34,455 bases of DNA from Papillibacter sp. GTDB lineage: Bacteria; Bacillota; Clostridia; Oscillospirales; Oscillospiraceae. Positions 22,838 to 31,349 of this stretch are shown here, piece after piece (the stretch's first letter is position 1; each line of letters opens with the position of its first letter). The notes under the pieces are model-generated. The model did no database searches and was not told the DNA's origin. It saw only the letters and a list, made by a program, of their open reading frames with translations. The position numbers and the translations under genes are program-made. Location: the NCBI GenBank assembly GCA_012838125.1, contig DUPW01000043.1:1-34455 (forward strand). Direction: 5' to 3'.

Positions 22838-23793
22838 GCTTCAGCTCTCCTTTTCTTCCTTCGGCCTGCCGAGTACTGCGCTCTGATCCGCGGGTCTATA
22901 AACGCGTAGACGATGTCAACAAGGAGAAGAAGAACGACGTATAAGGTGGCGGTCAGAATGACGCAGCCGCACGCAAGGGTTGTGTCACGCTGGTTGATGG
23001 CTTCAATCATCAGGCGCCCGACGCCCGGCCATGAATAGACCGCCTCAATAACGGCGGAGCCGGCCATTGTCATCGCCAGCATCATACCGATTTGCGTCAC
23101 AATAGGAATCCAGGCGTTTCTCAGTTCGTGTTTGACCGTCACACGCCACTCCGGCACGCCCTTGGCCCGGGCCGTGCGGAGATAGTCCTGCCGAACCACA
23201 TCGAGGATGGCCGACCGGGTCTGACGGGTAATGGACGCCGACATGGAAAATCCGCCCGCAATGACCGGCATCACGTAGCATTTCCATGTGCCGTCATAGC
23301 CTGCGGGAAAGAGCTTTATGGAATGGGAAAACCAGATAAGAAGAAGCAGCCCCAGCCAGAAGGAGGGCATGGAAAGGCCGATGAGCGTAAAGGCCGTCGT
23401 CAGGTTATCCCATATTGTTCCGGCGTGTTTTGCCGCGAAGATACCCATGGGTATGGCGATGAGGGTGCCAAGGACGAGGGACAAAAGGGATAGTTCCAGC
23501 GTCTTGGGGAAACGGGTTTTGTACATATCGAACACGGACAGGCCGGATATTTCAGAACTGCCCAGATTGCCGCGGAACAGCCCCAGCATGTATTTCCCGT
23601 ATCGGTAGAACACGGATTTGTCAAGGTCATATTCCCGTTTGAGCTCCTCGATGTCCTCCTGAGTCATCTCCTCGTTTATCATGCTATCGATAATGGAGCC
23701 GGGAGCTGCATCCATTAAGACGAATATAATCAGGGACACGCATATAAGAATTGGGATGAGCCAGAGCAAACGTATAACTGCGTACCGTAGCAT
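22834..23793 (-). CDS. oppB: Oligopeptide/dipeptide ABC transporter permease OppB
   Basis: A 319-residue permease with the OppB layout: N-terminal helix (LLWLIPILICVSLIIFVLM), D-A-A-P-G motif, a long periplasmic-type segment with the YDLDKSVFYRYGKYM block, and the ATPase-docking loop DYLRTARAKGVPEWRVTVKHELRNA. AAAGGG lies about 10 nt before the ATG. It follows oppA after 139 nt holding a strong hairpin. Confidence 0.93.
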   Translation of the reverse strand: MLRYAVIRLLWLIPILICVSLIIFVLMDAAPGSIIDSMINEEMTQEDIEELKREYDLDKSVFYRYGKYMLGLFRGNLGSSEISGLSVFDMYKTRFPKTLELSLLSLVLGTLIAIPMGIFAAKHAGTIWDNLTTAFTLIGLSMPSFWLGLLLLIWFSHSIKLFPAGYDGTWKCYVMPVIAGGFSMSASITRQTRSAILDVVRQDYLRTARAKGVPEWRVTVKHELRNAWIPIVTQIGMMLAMTMAGSAVIEAVYSWPGVGRLMIEAINQRDTTLACGCVILTATLYVVLLLLVDIVYAFIDPRIRAQYSAGRRKKRRAEA

Positions 23794-23850
23794 AAAGGCA
23801 TTACCCTTTCTTTTTCAACATAGAGTTGCCGGCGGCAACAGGTTGTAAAG

Positions 23851-23890
23851 AGCGGCGGCAAGGGTGAGCAATCGTCATCTTGCCGCCGCT
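23851..23890 (-). other. Hairpin between oppA and oppB
   Basis: A perfect 12-bp GC-rich stem, AGCGGCGGCAAG / CTTGCCGCCGCT, with a 16-nt loop, 43 nt after the oppA stop. The downstream U-run is weak (CTTTAC). Such hairpins often protect the abundant binding-protein mRNA and lower expression of the permease genes; here that is inference from position. Confidence 0.7.
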
Positions 23891-23932
23891 TCGGCTCATG
23901 ACAGGTTACTTAGCTCGATGTCTGGGAATGTC

Positions 23933-25534
23933 TTATTGCTTAATCCTGTAGGCGTAGGCGTAGTCGTGGTTATTTGTGGCGTAGAGCTTCACGCCGCCGC
24001 AGCCCTTCCAGCCGGCAACGAACAGCTCCATGTTGAAGATGGGCAGATAGGGAATTTCCGTGGCGACGATTTCCTGAATCTCCGCGTAGACCTTCTCGCG
24101 CTCGGCCGCGTCGAAGGTCATGGCCGCCTTTTTAAGCAGCTCCGTCATTTCGGGTTTGTCGTAGTTGGCCTTGTTGCCGATGGAGCCGGGCATCAGGAAC
24201 ATGGAGACGCTGGACGCAAGTGTCGTCCACGGTCCGGAGGTGACGACAATCTGAGAGTCCGTATTGCCCCACGGTGTGTAGGAGGTCAGGGTCGGGCCGT
24301 CGGTGGCGAAGATTTCCGTCTTGACACCAATCTTGGAGAGGTTCTCCTGAAGAACCTGCGCGTTGCTGATGGGGTGAGCCATGGCGGCGACGATTTCGAT
24401 TGTTTCGCCGTTGTACTTGCTCTTTTCGAGATACTCCTTGGCCTTATCAATGTTGTACTCGTAGGTGGGCACGTTCGTGTTTCTAAACTCGGTTCTGTAG
24501 CCCCAGAAGTATTCGGCGGGTACGCCGTAGCCGTTTAAGGTAATGTTCACGAAGTCTTCCCTGTTCATAGCGTGGGCGACGGCCATTCTGAAGTTGATGT
24601 CGGCCATCAGAGGATCCTTAAAGTTGAAGGCGATTAAGTTGGTGTTGTTCATGACGTAAGACTCAACTGAGAACCGCTCGTCATTCTCATACTGCTCGAC
24701 GAAGACGGAGCCGATGCCGCAGAAGTCAAAGTCGCCGTTTTCAAACATGATATAGCGGGCAGTTTCCTCAGAGACGAACTTGAAGGTCATGGTCTTCGTC
24801 ACGGGAACCTCGCCCCAGTAATCATCGTTGCGGGCCACGCTGACGTAGTCGTTGGAGACGATTTCCGTCACCTTCCACGGGCCGGTGCCAATCATGGAGC
24901 CATTTTCGGGGTCGGCTTCGCATGTTTTCTTGTTGGCAAAGCCTGCGTAGGGAACGGACATATCCGCGATGAAGTCGACGTTCGGGGAGTCAAGGGTAAT
25001 CTTAACCTCATAGTCGTTGACGACTTCAACGGATTCGATGCGGGCGTATTTGCTGGCCATGATAGAGCCCGGTGTCGCCTTCGTCCTTTCGATGGTGTAC
25101 TTCACGTCCTCCGCCGTGAAGGGCTCGCCGTTGTGGAACTTGACATTTTCACGGAGCGTGAAGGTGAAGGTCTTGTAGTCGTCGGTATCCCACTTAGTGG
25201 CCAGACCCGGAACAATCTCGTTGTCGAGCGTCATGTCCACCAGGGAATCGAACACGGCATGGCTGATAATGCCCACCTGGCTGCTGCCGAAGGCGGGGTT
25301 GAACAGGTCGATAACGGTTACTTTATCGCCGATGGCGATATTGAGGTGCTCGTAGTACTCCACTTCCTCCGTGGGCGGAGGCGTCTCGGAAATACCCTTT
25401 GTAGGTGACGGGGATTCGCTACCCGAAGTAGGCGTGGGACTCGATTCCGTCTTCCCGCCGCCACATCCTGCAAGCAAAGCGATGGAGAGGATAATGCAGA
25501 GAATGAGACAAAGACTGCGTTTTGCCGGTTTCAT
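23933..25534 (-). CDS. Oligopeptide-type ABC transporter substrate-binding lipoprotein OppA
   Basis: A 533-residue SBP family 5 (OppA/DppA/NikA) protein. Residues 1-24 are a lipoprotein signal with lipobox LLAGC, followed by a Ser/Pro/Thr-rich spacer (about 25-55). Family blocks are present: TFTFTLRENVKFHNGEPFTAEDV and GTGPWKVTEIVSNDYVSVARNDDYW. AAGGAGG lies 8 nt before the ATG at 25534. The ligand is unknown: this family covers peptides, nickel, sugars and other solutes. It lies only 13 nt after the MATE gene, so it is in the same operon as the catabolic genes upstream. Confidence 0.92.
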   Translation of the reverse strand: MKPAKRSLCLILCIILSIALLAGCGGGKTESSPTPTSGSESPSPTKGISETPPPTEEVEYYEHLNIAIGDKVTVIDLFNPAFGSSQVGIISHAVFDSLVDMTLDNEIVPGLATKWDTDDYKTFTFTLRENVKFHNGEPFTAEDVKYTIERTKATPGSIMASKYARIESVEVVNDYEVKITLDSPNVDFIADMSVPYAGFANKKTCEADPENGSMIGTGPWKVTEIVSNDYVSVARNDDYWGEVPVTKTMTFKFVSEETARYIMFENGDFDFCGIGSVFVEQYENDERFSVESYVMNNTNLIAFNFKDPLMADINFRMAVAHAMNREDFVNITLNGYGVPAEYFWGYRTEFRNTNVPTYEYNIDKAKEYLEKSKYNGETIEIVAAMAHPISNAQVLQENLSKIGVKTEIFATDGPTLTSYTPWGNTDSQIVVTSGPWTTLASSVSMFLMPGSIGNKANYDKPEMTELLKKAAMTFDAAEREKVYAEIQEIVATEIPYLPIFNMELFVAGWKGCGGVKLYATNNHDYAYAYRIKQ

Positions 25535-25547
25535 GCTTTTTTCCTCC

Positions 25548-26936
25548 TTAATTTTTAATTTGGCCTCCTTGTTTTGCGATTTCATTTGCCGGGATGAGCC
25601 GTCTCAAATGGTAGATTAAGAGCGGCACCGTGACGGCAAAGGAAATGAAATCCGAAACCGGACCGGCATATAACACTCCTTCAAGCCCGTAAATTTCCGG
25701 CAGGATAAACAGGGCCGGAATGAGAATGATGGCCTGTCTGGAAAGGCTGAGGAAAACGGAATATACCGGTTTGCCGATAGCTTGGAAAAAGCCCGCTCCC
25801 TGTATTTGCAACGGAACCAAGGGGAGCAGAAACAGAAACGTTACCAGAGCTCTGCTGCTAAATGCGATGAGTTCTATGTCCTCTGCGGAGAAAATTGACA
25901 CAATTTCAGTCGTGAACAGACGAATGATTATGTACTCTGCGGCAAGGATGGATGTCGTAGCAATAATCCCTTTTTTGACCAGCTCCTTAATTCTCTGATA
26001 TTTTTTTGACCCGTAATTGTAGCCTATCAGCGCCTGGGAGCCCATATTGACAGCCTGAACCGGCGTCGTTACGAACATCTGCAGCGTCGTTACGATGCCC
26101 ATGCCGCTTATGGCAATATCCCCGCCGTATCTCCGAATGACCACGTTCAGGAAGATATTGACCATTCCCTGACAAAACTGCACCGTGAAGGGCGATAGGC
26201 CCAAATAGATCACTTTTAGTGCTTTTCTTATATCAATTTTTAAGACGAATTTATTGAGCCGAAAGAAGCCCTTGTTTTTGACAAAGTGGACAATAATGAG
26301 CAGGGCGCAGGCAAATTGGCCGAGAACCGTTGCCAGAGCGGCTCCTTTAAGCTCCCAATTTAAGATGAGGATAAAGAGGCAGGCGAAAATGATGTTGACC
26401 ACCGGGCCGATAATTACAGAGAGCATCGCCAGCCCCGTTTTTCCTTCGACCCTTATGTAATTTGTAATGCCAATGGCAATCATCTGGAACAGACAGCCAA
26501 AAAGCAGGATTCTTCCGTAATCTCTGGCGTAGGGAAGCACATCCTCGCTGGCGCCGAGAGCCGTTAAAAGCTCGTCAATGAACAGGTTGCCAAAGGTCGT
26601 GATGATGACGGCGAGGACGACAATCATCTGGACGGAAAGATTGAGGATTCTGTTTGCCGTCTCCTTATCCCCTTCGCCAACCTTAATGGCCGCCAAAGTG
26701 GACCCGCCCATTCCCAAGAGGAAGCCGAAGGACATCTGTAAGAGCGTGATGGGGAACACGACGCTGATGGCGGCGATTCCATCGGACCCGATGCTGTTTC
26801 CGATAAACGCTCTGGAAATGATGTTGTAGATGGAATTGGCGATGTAGGAGACATAAACCGGTAGCGAATACGTCAGCAGGAGTTTCGAGATGCTCTCTTC
26901 CCCGATTTTTCGCGTGGTATCCGATGCCGCATCCAT
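25548..26936 (-). CDS. MATE family efflux transporter
   Basis: A 462-residue protein with 12 membrane segments and the MATE pattern of two similar halves, starting MDAASDTTRKIGEESISKLLLTYSLPVYVSYIANSIYNIISRAFIG (the YN-x-x-x-x-x-F-I-G region is MepA-like). It would export a solute against Na+ or H+ entry. Start 26936 has AGGTG 5 nt upstream; an in-frame GTG two codons earlier is possible. It is placed between an oxidoreductase and an importer, so it could export a pathway product or toxic analogue (inference). Confidence 0.9.
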   Translation of the reverse strand: MDAASDTTRKIGEESISKLLLTYSLPVYVSYIANSIYNIISRAFIGNSIGSDGIAAISVVFPITLLQMSFGFLLGMGGSTLAAIKVGEGDKETANRILNLSVQMIVVLAVIITTFGNLFIDELLTALGASEDVLPYARDYGRILLFGCLFQMIAIGITNYIRVEGKTGLAMLSVIIGPVVNIIFACLFILILNWELKGAALATVLGQFACALLIIVHFVKNKGFFRLNKFVLKIDIRKALKVIYLGLSPFTVQFCQGMVNIFLNVVIRRYGGDIAISGMGIVTTLQMFVTTPVQAVNMGSQALIGYNYGSKKYQRIKELVKKGIIATTSILAAEYIIIRLFTTEIVSIFSAEDIELIAFSSRALVTFLFLLPLVPLQIQGAGFFQAIGKPVYSVFLSLSRQAIILIPALFILPEIYGLEGVLYAGPVSDFISFAVTVPLLIYHLRRLIPANEIAKQGGQIKN

Positions 26937-27009
26937 CGTCACACCTGCATTCGGGACAAAGCAGTCAACACGTTGAATATCTCCTCTCCGGCCTAGGCCC
27001 GGTGCCTGC

Positions 27010-27042
27010 CGGCCTTCCCCCGCAGATACAGGGGGAAGGCCG
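27010..27042 (-). other. Hairpin between the FAD oxidoreductase and MATE genes
   Basis: A perfect 12-bp GC-rich stem, CGGCCTTCCCCC / GGGGGAAGGCCG, with a 9-nt loop; outer bases CCTGC/GCAGG can extend it. No U-run follows on the minus strand, so it looks like an mRNA-processing or stability element inside the operon and not a full terminator. Confidence 0.65.
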
Positions 27043-27097
27043 CGCAGGACACCGCTAGAGTATCGGCATTATTTTCTCAGGCTTTGTGATGACCTGC

Positions 27098-28567
27098 CTA
27101 CCAGTCAAGGCCGGCTTCAGCGCGGATTTTCTTTGCAACGGGCGACATGGTGCCGTATTTGTGGTCCTCAAGCTCGCGGACAAGCTCAGGATCGGTGTTC
27201 TCCTGACGCGGCAGCGGCACATCCTGCTCCTCGCAGAGAATCTTCTGAACGCGCTTGATGTCCACGTTGTGCGTCGTCGTCCCATCCTTGACGCAGACGG
27301 CGGCGGCAACGCCGGCGGCCTGACCGGTGCCGACGCACTGAGAGATGAGGGTGACGCCGTCGATTGTCACGTCGTCGGCGGAGATATGGCGGCCGGGGCA
27401 CAGGAGATTTTCAATCTTCTTGGGCAGGATGCAGCGGTACGGCAGCTCGATGGGCGAGCCGTCGTTTGCCATGGGGACGACGGAATGCCATGCGATGACG
27501 TCGTCAAACTTGTTGGCACAGGCGATATCCAGTCTGGTGAGGACGTACTCGCCGTCTAAGCGCTTCGAGCAGCGGGAGCCCAGCTGCGGCGCGATGTCGT
27601 ACAGGTAGGCGTTCCGCAGGTATTGCGGCATGTAGGCGCGGCAGAAGCTGATAATCTTGCGGATGGAGTTTCTCACGGTAAACTCGGTGTACTTAATGTC
27701 CTCCAGATTGGCGCAGTCGAGGTTGGGCAGCCAGTTGTTAAACCACACGACATCGTTGCGCTCCGTGGGGAAGAAGGCGGTGGGATAGCCGGCTATCTTC
27801 ACCAGCTCCCGCTGGAAGGACTGGGATTCTGCGGGGTGGTCCGCCGCCCAGCGCTTGAAGCCTTCAAAGTCTACGCCGCCCATGCGCCAGACAAGGGCCG
27901 TCTTGTCGCCGCGTTGTACGGAGGAACTTCTCTTGAAGAAGGGCGCGCCCGTCTGGGCGTAGAGGTCGCCGTCGCCGGTGGCGTCGATAACGACCTTGGC
28001 CATGATGGCCTGCCGGCCTTCCTTGCTCTCGAAAATAACGCCCTTGACCGTGTTATTCTCAACAATCGGCTTCGTGCCCCAGGAGTGGAGCAGGACTTTG
28101 ATTCGATCCTCTTCCTGAATCATGGCATCCATCTCGAGTTTGAGCTGGTTCGGCTCAAAATACGGGGCGCGGACGAGGTGCTTGTTTTCCGTTTCCCCGA
28201 GGGAGACGCAGCCGTGGACCATGTTCCAGCGGTTGAGCTTAATAGGGGAATTTTCGCCTGCTTCCGCGATGGTGGGGCTTATGTAGGAGCCGGGGGCGTT
28301 CTTGTCGAGGCGGGTAAACCACTCCTCCTGAAGGCCCCGCACCATGGAGTATTTGCGCCACGTCAGAGCGGGAATCATGAGGACATAACCGCCGGTGACG
28401 TCGCCGCCGAAATACCCGTAGCGCTCCATGAGGATAACCTTCTCGCAGCCGGCACGGGCTGCGGCGATGGCCGCACTGTGTCCGGCGCTGCCGCCGCCCA
28501 CAACCAGCACATCACATTCGTCATAAATAGGCAGAGTGTTTGCAGGTTCAAGATACGTTTTTGACAT
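27098..28567 (-). CDS. FAD-dependent oxidoreductase (FAD_oxidored family)
   Basis: A 489-residue flavoprotein. The N-terminal dinucleotide fold VLVVGGGSAGHSAAIAAARAG (20-40), with the G-x-G-x-x-G loop and Glu48 at the end of the second strand, binds FAD; a C-terminal LCPGRHISADDVTIDGVTLISQCVGTGQAAGVAAAV block closes the FAD site, as in PF12831-type enzymes. A middle block (VIDATGDGDLYAQTGA) is also typical. The substrate is unknown. Start 28567 has AAGGTG 6 nt upstream. It lies between pduL-type and MATE genes in the operon and would be the redox step of whatever is imported by the downstream Opp system (inference). Confidence 0.88.
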   Translation of the reverse strand: MSKTYLEPANTLPIYDECDVLVVGGGSAGHSAAIAAARAGCEKVILMERYGYFGGDVTGGYVLMIPALTWRKYSMVRGLQEEWFTRLDKNAPGSYISPTIAEAGENSPIKLNRWNMVHGCVSLGETENKHLVRAPYFEPNQLKLEMDAMIQEEDRIKVLLHSWGTKPIVENNTVKGVIFESKEGRQAIMAKVVIDATGDGDLYAQTGAPFFKRSSSVQRGDKTALVWRMGGVDFEGFKRWAADHPAESQSFQRELVKIAGYPTAFFPTERNDVVWFNNWLPNLDCANLEDIKYTEFTVRNSIRKIISFCRAYMPQYLRNAYLYDIAPQLGSRCSKRLDGEYVLTRLDIACANKFDDVIAWHSVVPMANDGSPIELPYRCILPKKIENLLCPGRHISADDVTIDGVTLISQCVGTGQAAGVAAAVCVKDGTTTHNVDIKRVQKILCEEQDVPLPRQENTDPELVRELEDHKYGTMSPVAKKIRAEAGLDW

Positions 28568-28636
28568 TACACACACCTTACTTTCCTTTAATTTTTCCTC
28601 TTCACTCTTTGCAGTCTGCAACGGTTTCGCATCAAG

Positions 28637-29254
28637 CTAAAGCTTCCTGATGTCTTCCGTTTTCCCCGCTATGTACCCGTAGGCAACCCGACCGATTCCC
28701 GCGGCGTTACCTTCGTCGGTATCAATATGCGCCATGGCGCCTTCTTCCGGCGGCGCCCCCACACGGACGATGGTATCGCCAAAAATCAGCGTCCGCGCAT
28801 CGCTTTCAATGGCGAGCAGGACATTGTCTCCGTCGCGAAAATCGTATTTTTCCGCCATGGAGGGGCTCATGTGAATATGACGTTTTGCCACAATAACCCC
28901 TTTATCAATCGTCACTTCGCCCACTGTGCCGATAATCTTAATACCCGGCGTTCCTTCGATGTCCTCCGACATCCGGATAACCGCCGGAACCCCGAGAGTG
29001 CGGGCGTCAGTCGCGGAGATTTCAAACTGATTGATGCGTCTGCAGGGCCCCATAACGGCCACATTTTCAAATCGTCCTTTAGGCCCCACCACGGTCGCCC
29101 GTGTCGTGGACAAAAACTGCTTGCTGTCCGTCGGTTCAACCGGCTCAATAACATGTCCCTTGCCGAAAAGGATATCCACCGTTTCCTGTGTGAGATGAAG
29201 ATGCCGCGCCGAAACGTGGATTTCAAACCTCTCTTTGGCGTTTTCGTTTTCCAT
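28637..29254 (-). CDS. pduL: PduL-type phosphotransacylase
   Basis: A 205-residue phosphate acyltransferase of the PduL family, exchanging CoA for phosphate on a short acyl-CoA. The metal-binding motifs are all visible: SARHLHL (15-21), AKRHIHMS (123-130) and AHIDTDEGNAAG (176-187), with GPCRRINQFEIS (69-80) in between. Length matches the cytosolic form without the microcompartment-targeting N-terminal extension, and no shell genes are nearby. Start 29254 is the ATG before ENENAKERF, with AAAGGGG about 12 nt upstream. It follows the butyrate-kinase-family gene, so the two form an acyl-CoA to acid plus ATP route. Confidence 0.92.
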   Translation of the reverse strand: MENENAKERFEIHVSARHLHLTQETVDILFGKGHVIEPVEPTDSKQFLSTTRATVVGPKGRFENVAVMGPCRRINQFEISATDARTLGVPAVIRMSEDIEGTPGIKIIGTVGEVTIDKGVIVAKRHIHMSPSMAEKYDFRDGDNVLLAIESDARTLIFGDTIVRVGAPPEEGAMAHIDTDEGNAAGIGRVAYGYIAGKTEDIRKL

Positions 29255-29368
29255 AGAAAAATCAGCCCCTTTCGTAAAATGCGGATAAATCACTCATGTT
29301 TACTAACATATATTTAAATATTTTATACTATATACGCTGCGGAAAGCCCTTTAGTCCGGTCTGCGCCT

Positions 29369-30481
29369 TTAATTTTGTAAATCCTCAAAAAGGACGCGCA
29401 GGCGAACGTCGGCATAGTCGTTCACCGGCTCCTCCCCGTTGAGCACCCGGGTCACGCCGCCGGCCAGTGCCTCCATTTCCATAGACCCTGGCATGATAAT
29501 CACCGGCGCGAGAAACTCCACCCGCTCCTTTATCCATCCGGTAAACATCTTAGAGTGGGCAATCCCGCCCGTTAAAATAACGGCGTCCACCTTGCCATAG
29601 ACCACAGCGCCTAAGGAGCTGATGTCCTTGCTGACCTGATACGCCATGGCCTCATAGACCATTGCGGCCTTTTTGTCCCCTTCGCGTATCCGCTGCTCAA
29701 TCTCAATGCAGCTGCTGGTTCCCAGGTGGCCGTAAAGCCCCACGTCTTTTTTCAGAATGCGCCCGATTTCCTCCTGGGTAAGGTTTTTGTTTGAAAACAG
29801 GTCAATCAAAAACGCAGAAGGGATGCGCCCGGCCCGTTCGGGGGTGAAGCTCCCCTCTTCCGCAGAGTATGTTTCCACGATGTTGCCGTCTTTGTACGCA
29901 AGGGTACAGAAGCCGCCGCCCAAATGGGTGATGATGAAGGTTGACCCATTGGGGTCCCGCCCCAGTTGCTCGGCCACTTTTCGGGCGGTAGCCCGGCAGT
30001 TTAAAGTATGGGAGGCTACCTTCCGCCTGTAATTGGGAATGCCGGTGATGCACGCCATTTCAGGCACTTCGTCTGTGGGGACCACATCGTAAAGGTAGGC
30101 CGGGATGCCGAATTTCTGCGAGAGTTCATGGCCGATTAGCGTGGAGGCAAACAGCCCTATATGACCAATAGGGTTTTTGTGACAATCCTCGACGATCTCA
30201 TGGGTCAGCAGATACGCCCCATGGCGATAGCTCCCCCACTTCCCCACGCCGCGAACGGCAAGGGCGTCGAACTCGGCCAAATCGATACCGTTGTCTTCCA
30301 AAAACCCTATTACGATTCTTTTGTAAAACGACACAATGCCCTCAGGCGTTTTCAGCTCCCTGAGTTCTCTTGTGTCGTGAGGCACTTCATGCTGTTTGAC
30401 GATGCTTTCATTCCGGCAAATCGCCACTTTTGATGAAGTTGATCCCAGATTGATGACAAAAATGTTTCTCGTTCTGCTCAT
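29369..30481 (-). CDS. buk: Butyrate kinase family acyl kinase
   Basis: A 370-residue member of the acetate/butyrate kinase (ASKHA) superfamily that makes ATP from an acyl phosphate. NIFVINLGSTSSKVA (6-20) is the phosphate-1 motif; ITHLGGGFC and VILTGGIAHS are the other nucleotide-binding blocks, and AEEGSFTPERAGRIPSAFLIDL is Buk-specific. Length fits Buk (about 355-375). Substrate could be butyryl-, isobutyryl- or isovaleryl phosphate. Start 30481 has GGGG 9 nt upstream; earlier starts lack a site. It is the first gene of the long minus-strand cluster and divergent from the YheO-type regulator. Confidence 0.9.
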   Translation of the reverse strand: MSRTRNIFVINLGSTSSKVAICRNESIVKQHEVPHDTRELRELKTPEGIVSFYKRIVIGFLEDNGIDLAEFDALAVRGVGKWGSYRHGAYLLTHEIVEDCHKNPIGHIGLFASTLIGHELSQKFGIPAYLYDVVPTDEVPEMACITGIPNYRRKVASHTLNCRATARKVAEQLGRDPNGSTFIITHLGGGFCTLAYKDGNIVETYSAEEGSFTPERAGRIPSAFLIDLFSNKNLTQEEIGRILKKDVGLYGHLGTSSCIEIEQRIREGDKKAAMVYEAMAYQVSKDISSLGAVVYGKVDAVILTGGIAHSKMFTGWIKERVEFLAPVIIMPGSMEMEALAGGVTRVLNGEEPVNDYADVRLRVLFEDLQN

Positions 30482-30525
30482 AATTTCATACCCCATTCTC
30501 TTTATGCCCCCGCCTTCCAGACGTA

Positions 30526-30553
30526 TTGACAAGTTCGCAACCATTATGATATT
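30526..30553 (+). promoter_or_regulatory. Probable promoter of the YheO-type regulator
   Basis: Perfect TTGACA (30526-30531), 16 nt, GATATT (30548-30553). It sits in the short divergent space with buk; the cluster's own minus-strand promoter could not be identified. Confidence 0.55.
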
Positions 30554-30583
30554 TTCTGGAAGAGAGTGTAAGGGGCTGGTGTT

Positions 30584-31294
30584 TTGAAGAAAAAAAAAGC
30601 GGAAGACTATCTCGTCAAACTAGATGAATCGGACAGGAAAATCCTGTCGTCATACTGCACCTTGTGCGACTGCCTCGGTGCTTATCTTGGCAACGCTTAT
30701 GAAATTGTCGTACATAGCCTTGGAATTGGAGACAATTTCGTCCGAAAAATTGTCAACAGCAAATCCGGCCGTTCCGTCAAAGACCACGAAGACATTTCCT
30801 TCGTTTTGGCGATTGAGCAGCTCTACGCCAGAATCCTAAACGGTGACCTGCCTGTCATCGTCTATTTCGGTTCGGGCAAAACGGGCGAAGATATGTATAA
30901 ATCCACCTCCATCGGCATCGTCGGCAGCGAAAACAGGCTGATTGGCATGCTCTGCATCAACTTTCAGCTCAACGCACCCTTTATGGATATTATCAACAGC
31001 CTCGCCTTGCCCAACAATCTCATTGCCGGTCACCTCTTCCTCAATGACCAAAATGACAATCACGGTTATGAGGCAACTCTTTACGAGACGATTCAGAACA
31101 CGAAAGACCTGGTCATGGACAATCCCGAGATTCCGGCCAAGTATAAGAGGAAGGAAATCATCCGTCGATTGAACGAGGCCGGCGTTTTTGAGATTAAAAA
31201 CGGCGTCGCAATCTGTGCGGAGATACTCGGGGTGACAATTACCACCATCTATATGCACCTCAGAAATATCGACGAATCAAACAACTCCGGATAA
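30584..31294 (+). CDS. YheO-type transcriptional regulator (PAS-like plus HTH)
   Basis: A 236-residue regulator. Residues about 17-135 form a YheO-like PAS sensor domain (LGNAYEIVVHSL, then STSIGIVGSENRLIGMLCINF). Residues about 188-230 carry the C-terminal helix-turn-helix typical of the family: KRKEIIRRLNEAGVFEIKNGVAICAEILGVTITTIYMHLRNI. Known relatives include YheO and DauR, which control amino-acid use. The start is TTG at 30584, with AGGGG 8 nt upstream. Divergent placement next to buk makes the buk-to-oppF cluster its likely target, with the PAS domain sensing an imported or intermediate compound (inference). Confidence 0.88.
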   Translation: MKKKKAEDYLVKLDESDRKILSSYCTLCDCLGAYLGNAYEIVVHSLGIGDNFVRKIVNSKSGRSVKDHEDISFVLAIEQLYARILNGDLPVIVYFGSGKTGEDMYKSTSIGIVGSENRLIGMLCINFQLNAPFMDIINSLALPNNLIAGHLFLNDQNDNHGYEATLYETIQNTKDLVMDNPEIPAKYKRKEIIRRLNEAGVFEIKNGVAICAEILGVTITTIYMHLRNIDESNNSG

Positions 31295-31314
31295 TACCCA
31301 TGATGCCTAGATTC

Positions 31315-31349
31315 AGCCGGGTCCTTTTCATAAGAGGGCCCGGCTTTTT
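31315..31349 (+). terminator. Terminator of the regulator gene
   Basis: AGCCGGGTCC / GGCCCGGCT with one bulge and a TTTTCATAAGA-type loop, followed by TTTT, about 20 nt after the stop. Confidence 0.85.

Noticed and set aside
27623-28564. 313-residue plus-strand frame opposite the FAD oxidoreductase
   Set aside because: Antisense shadow of a gene with an obvious FAD-binding fold; no independent support.
28637-30481. Bacterial microcompartment locus (because of PduL)
   Set aside because: No shell proteins in the window and the PduL-type protein lacks the N-terminal encapsulation extension.
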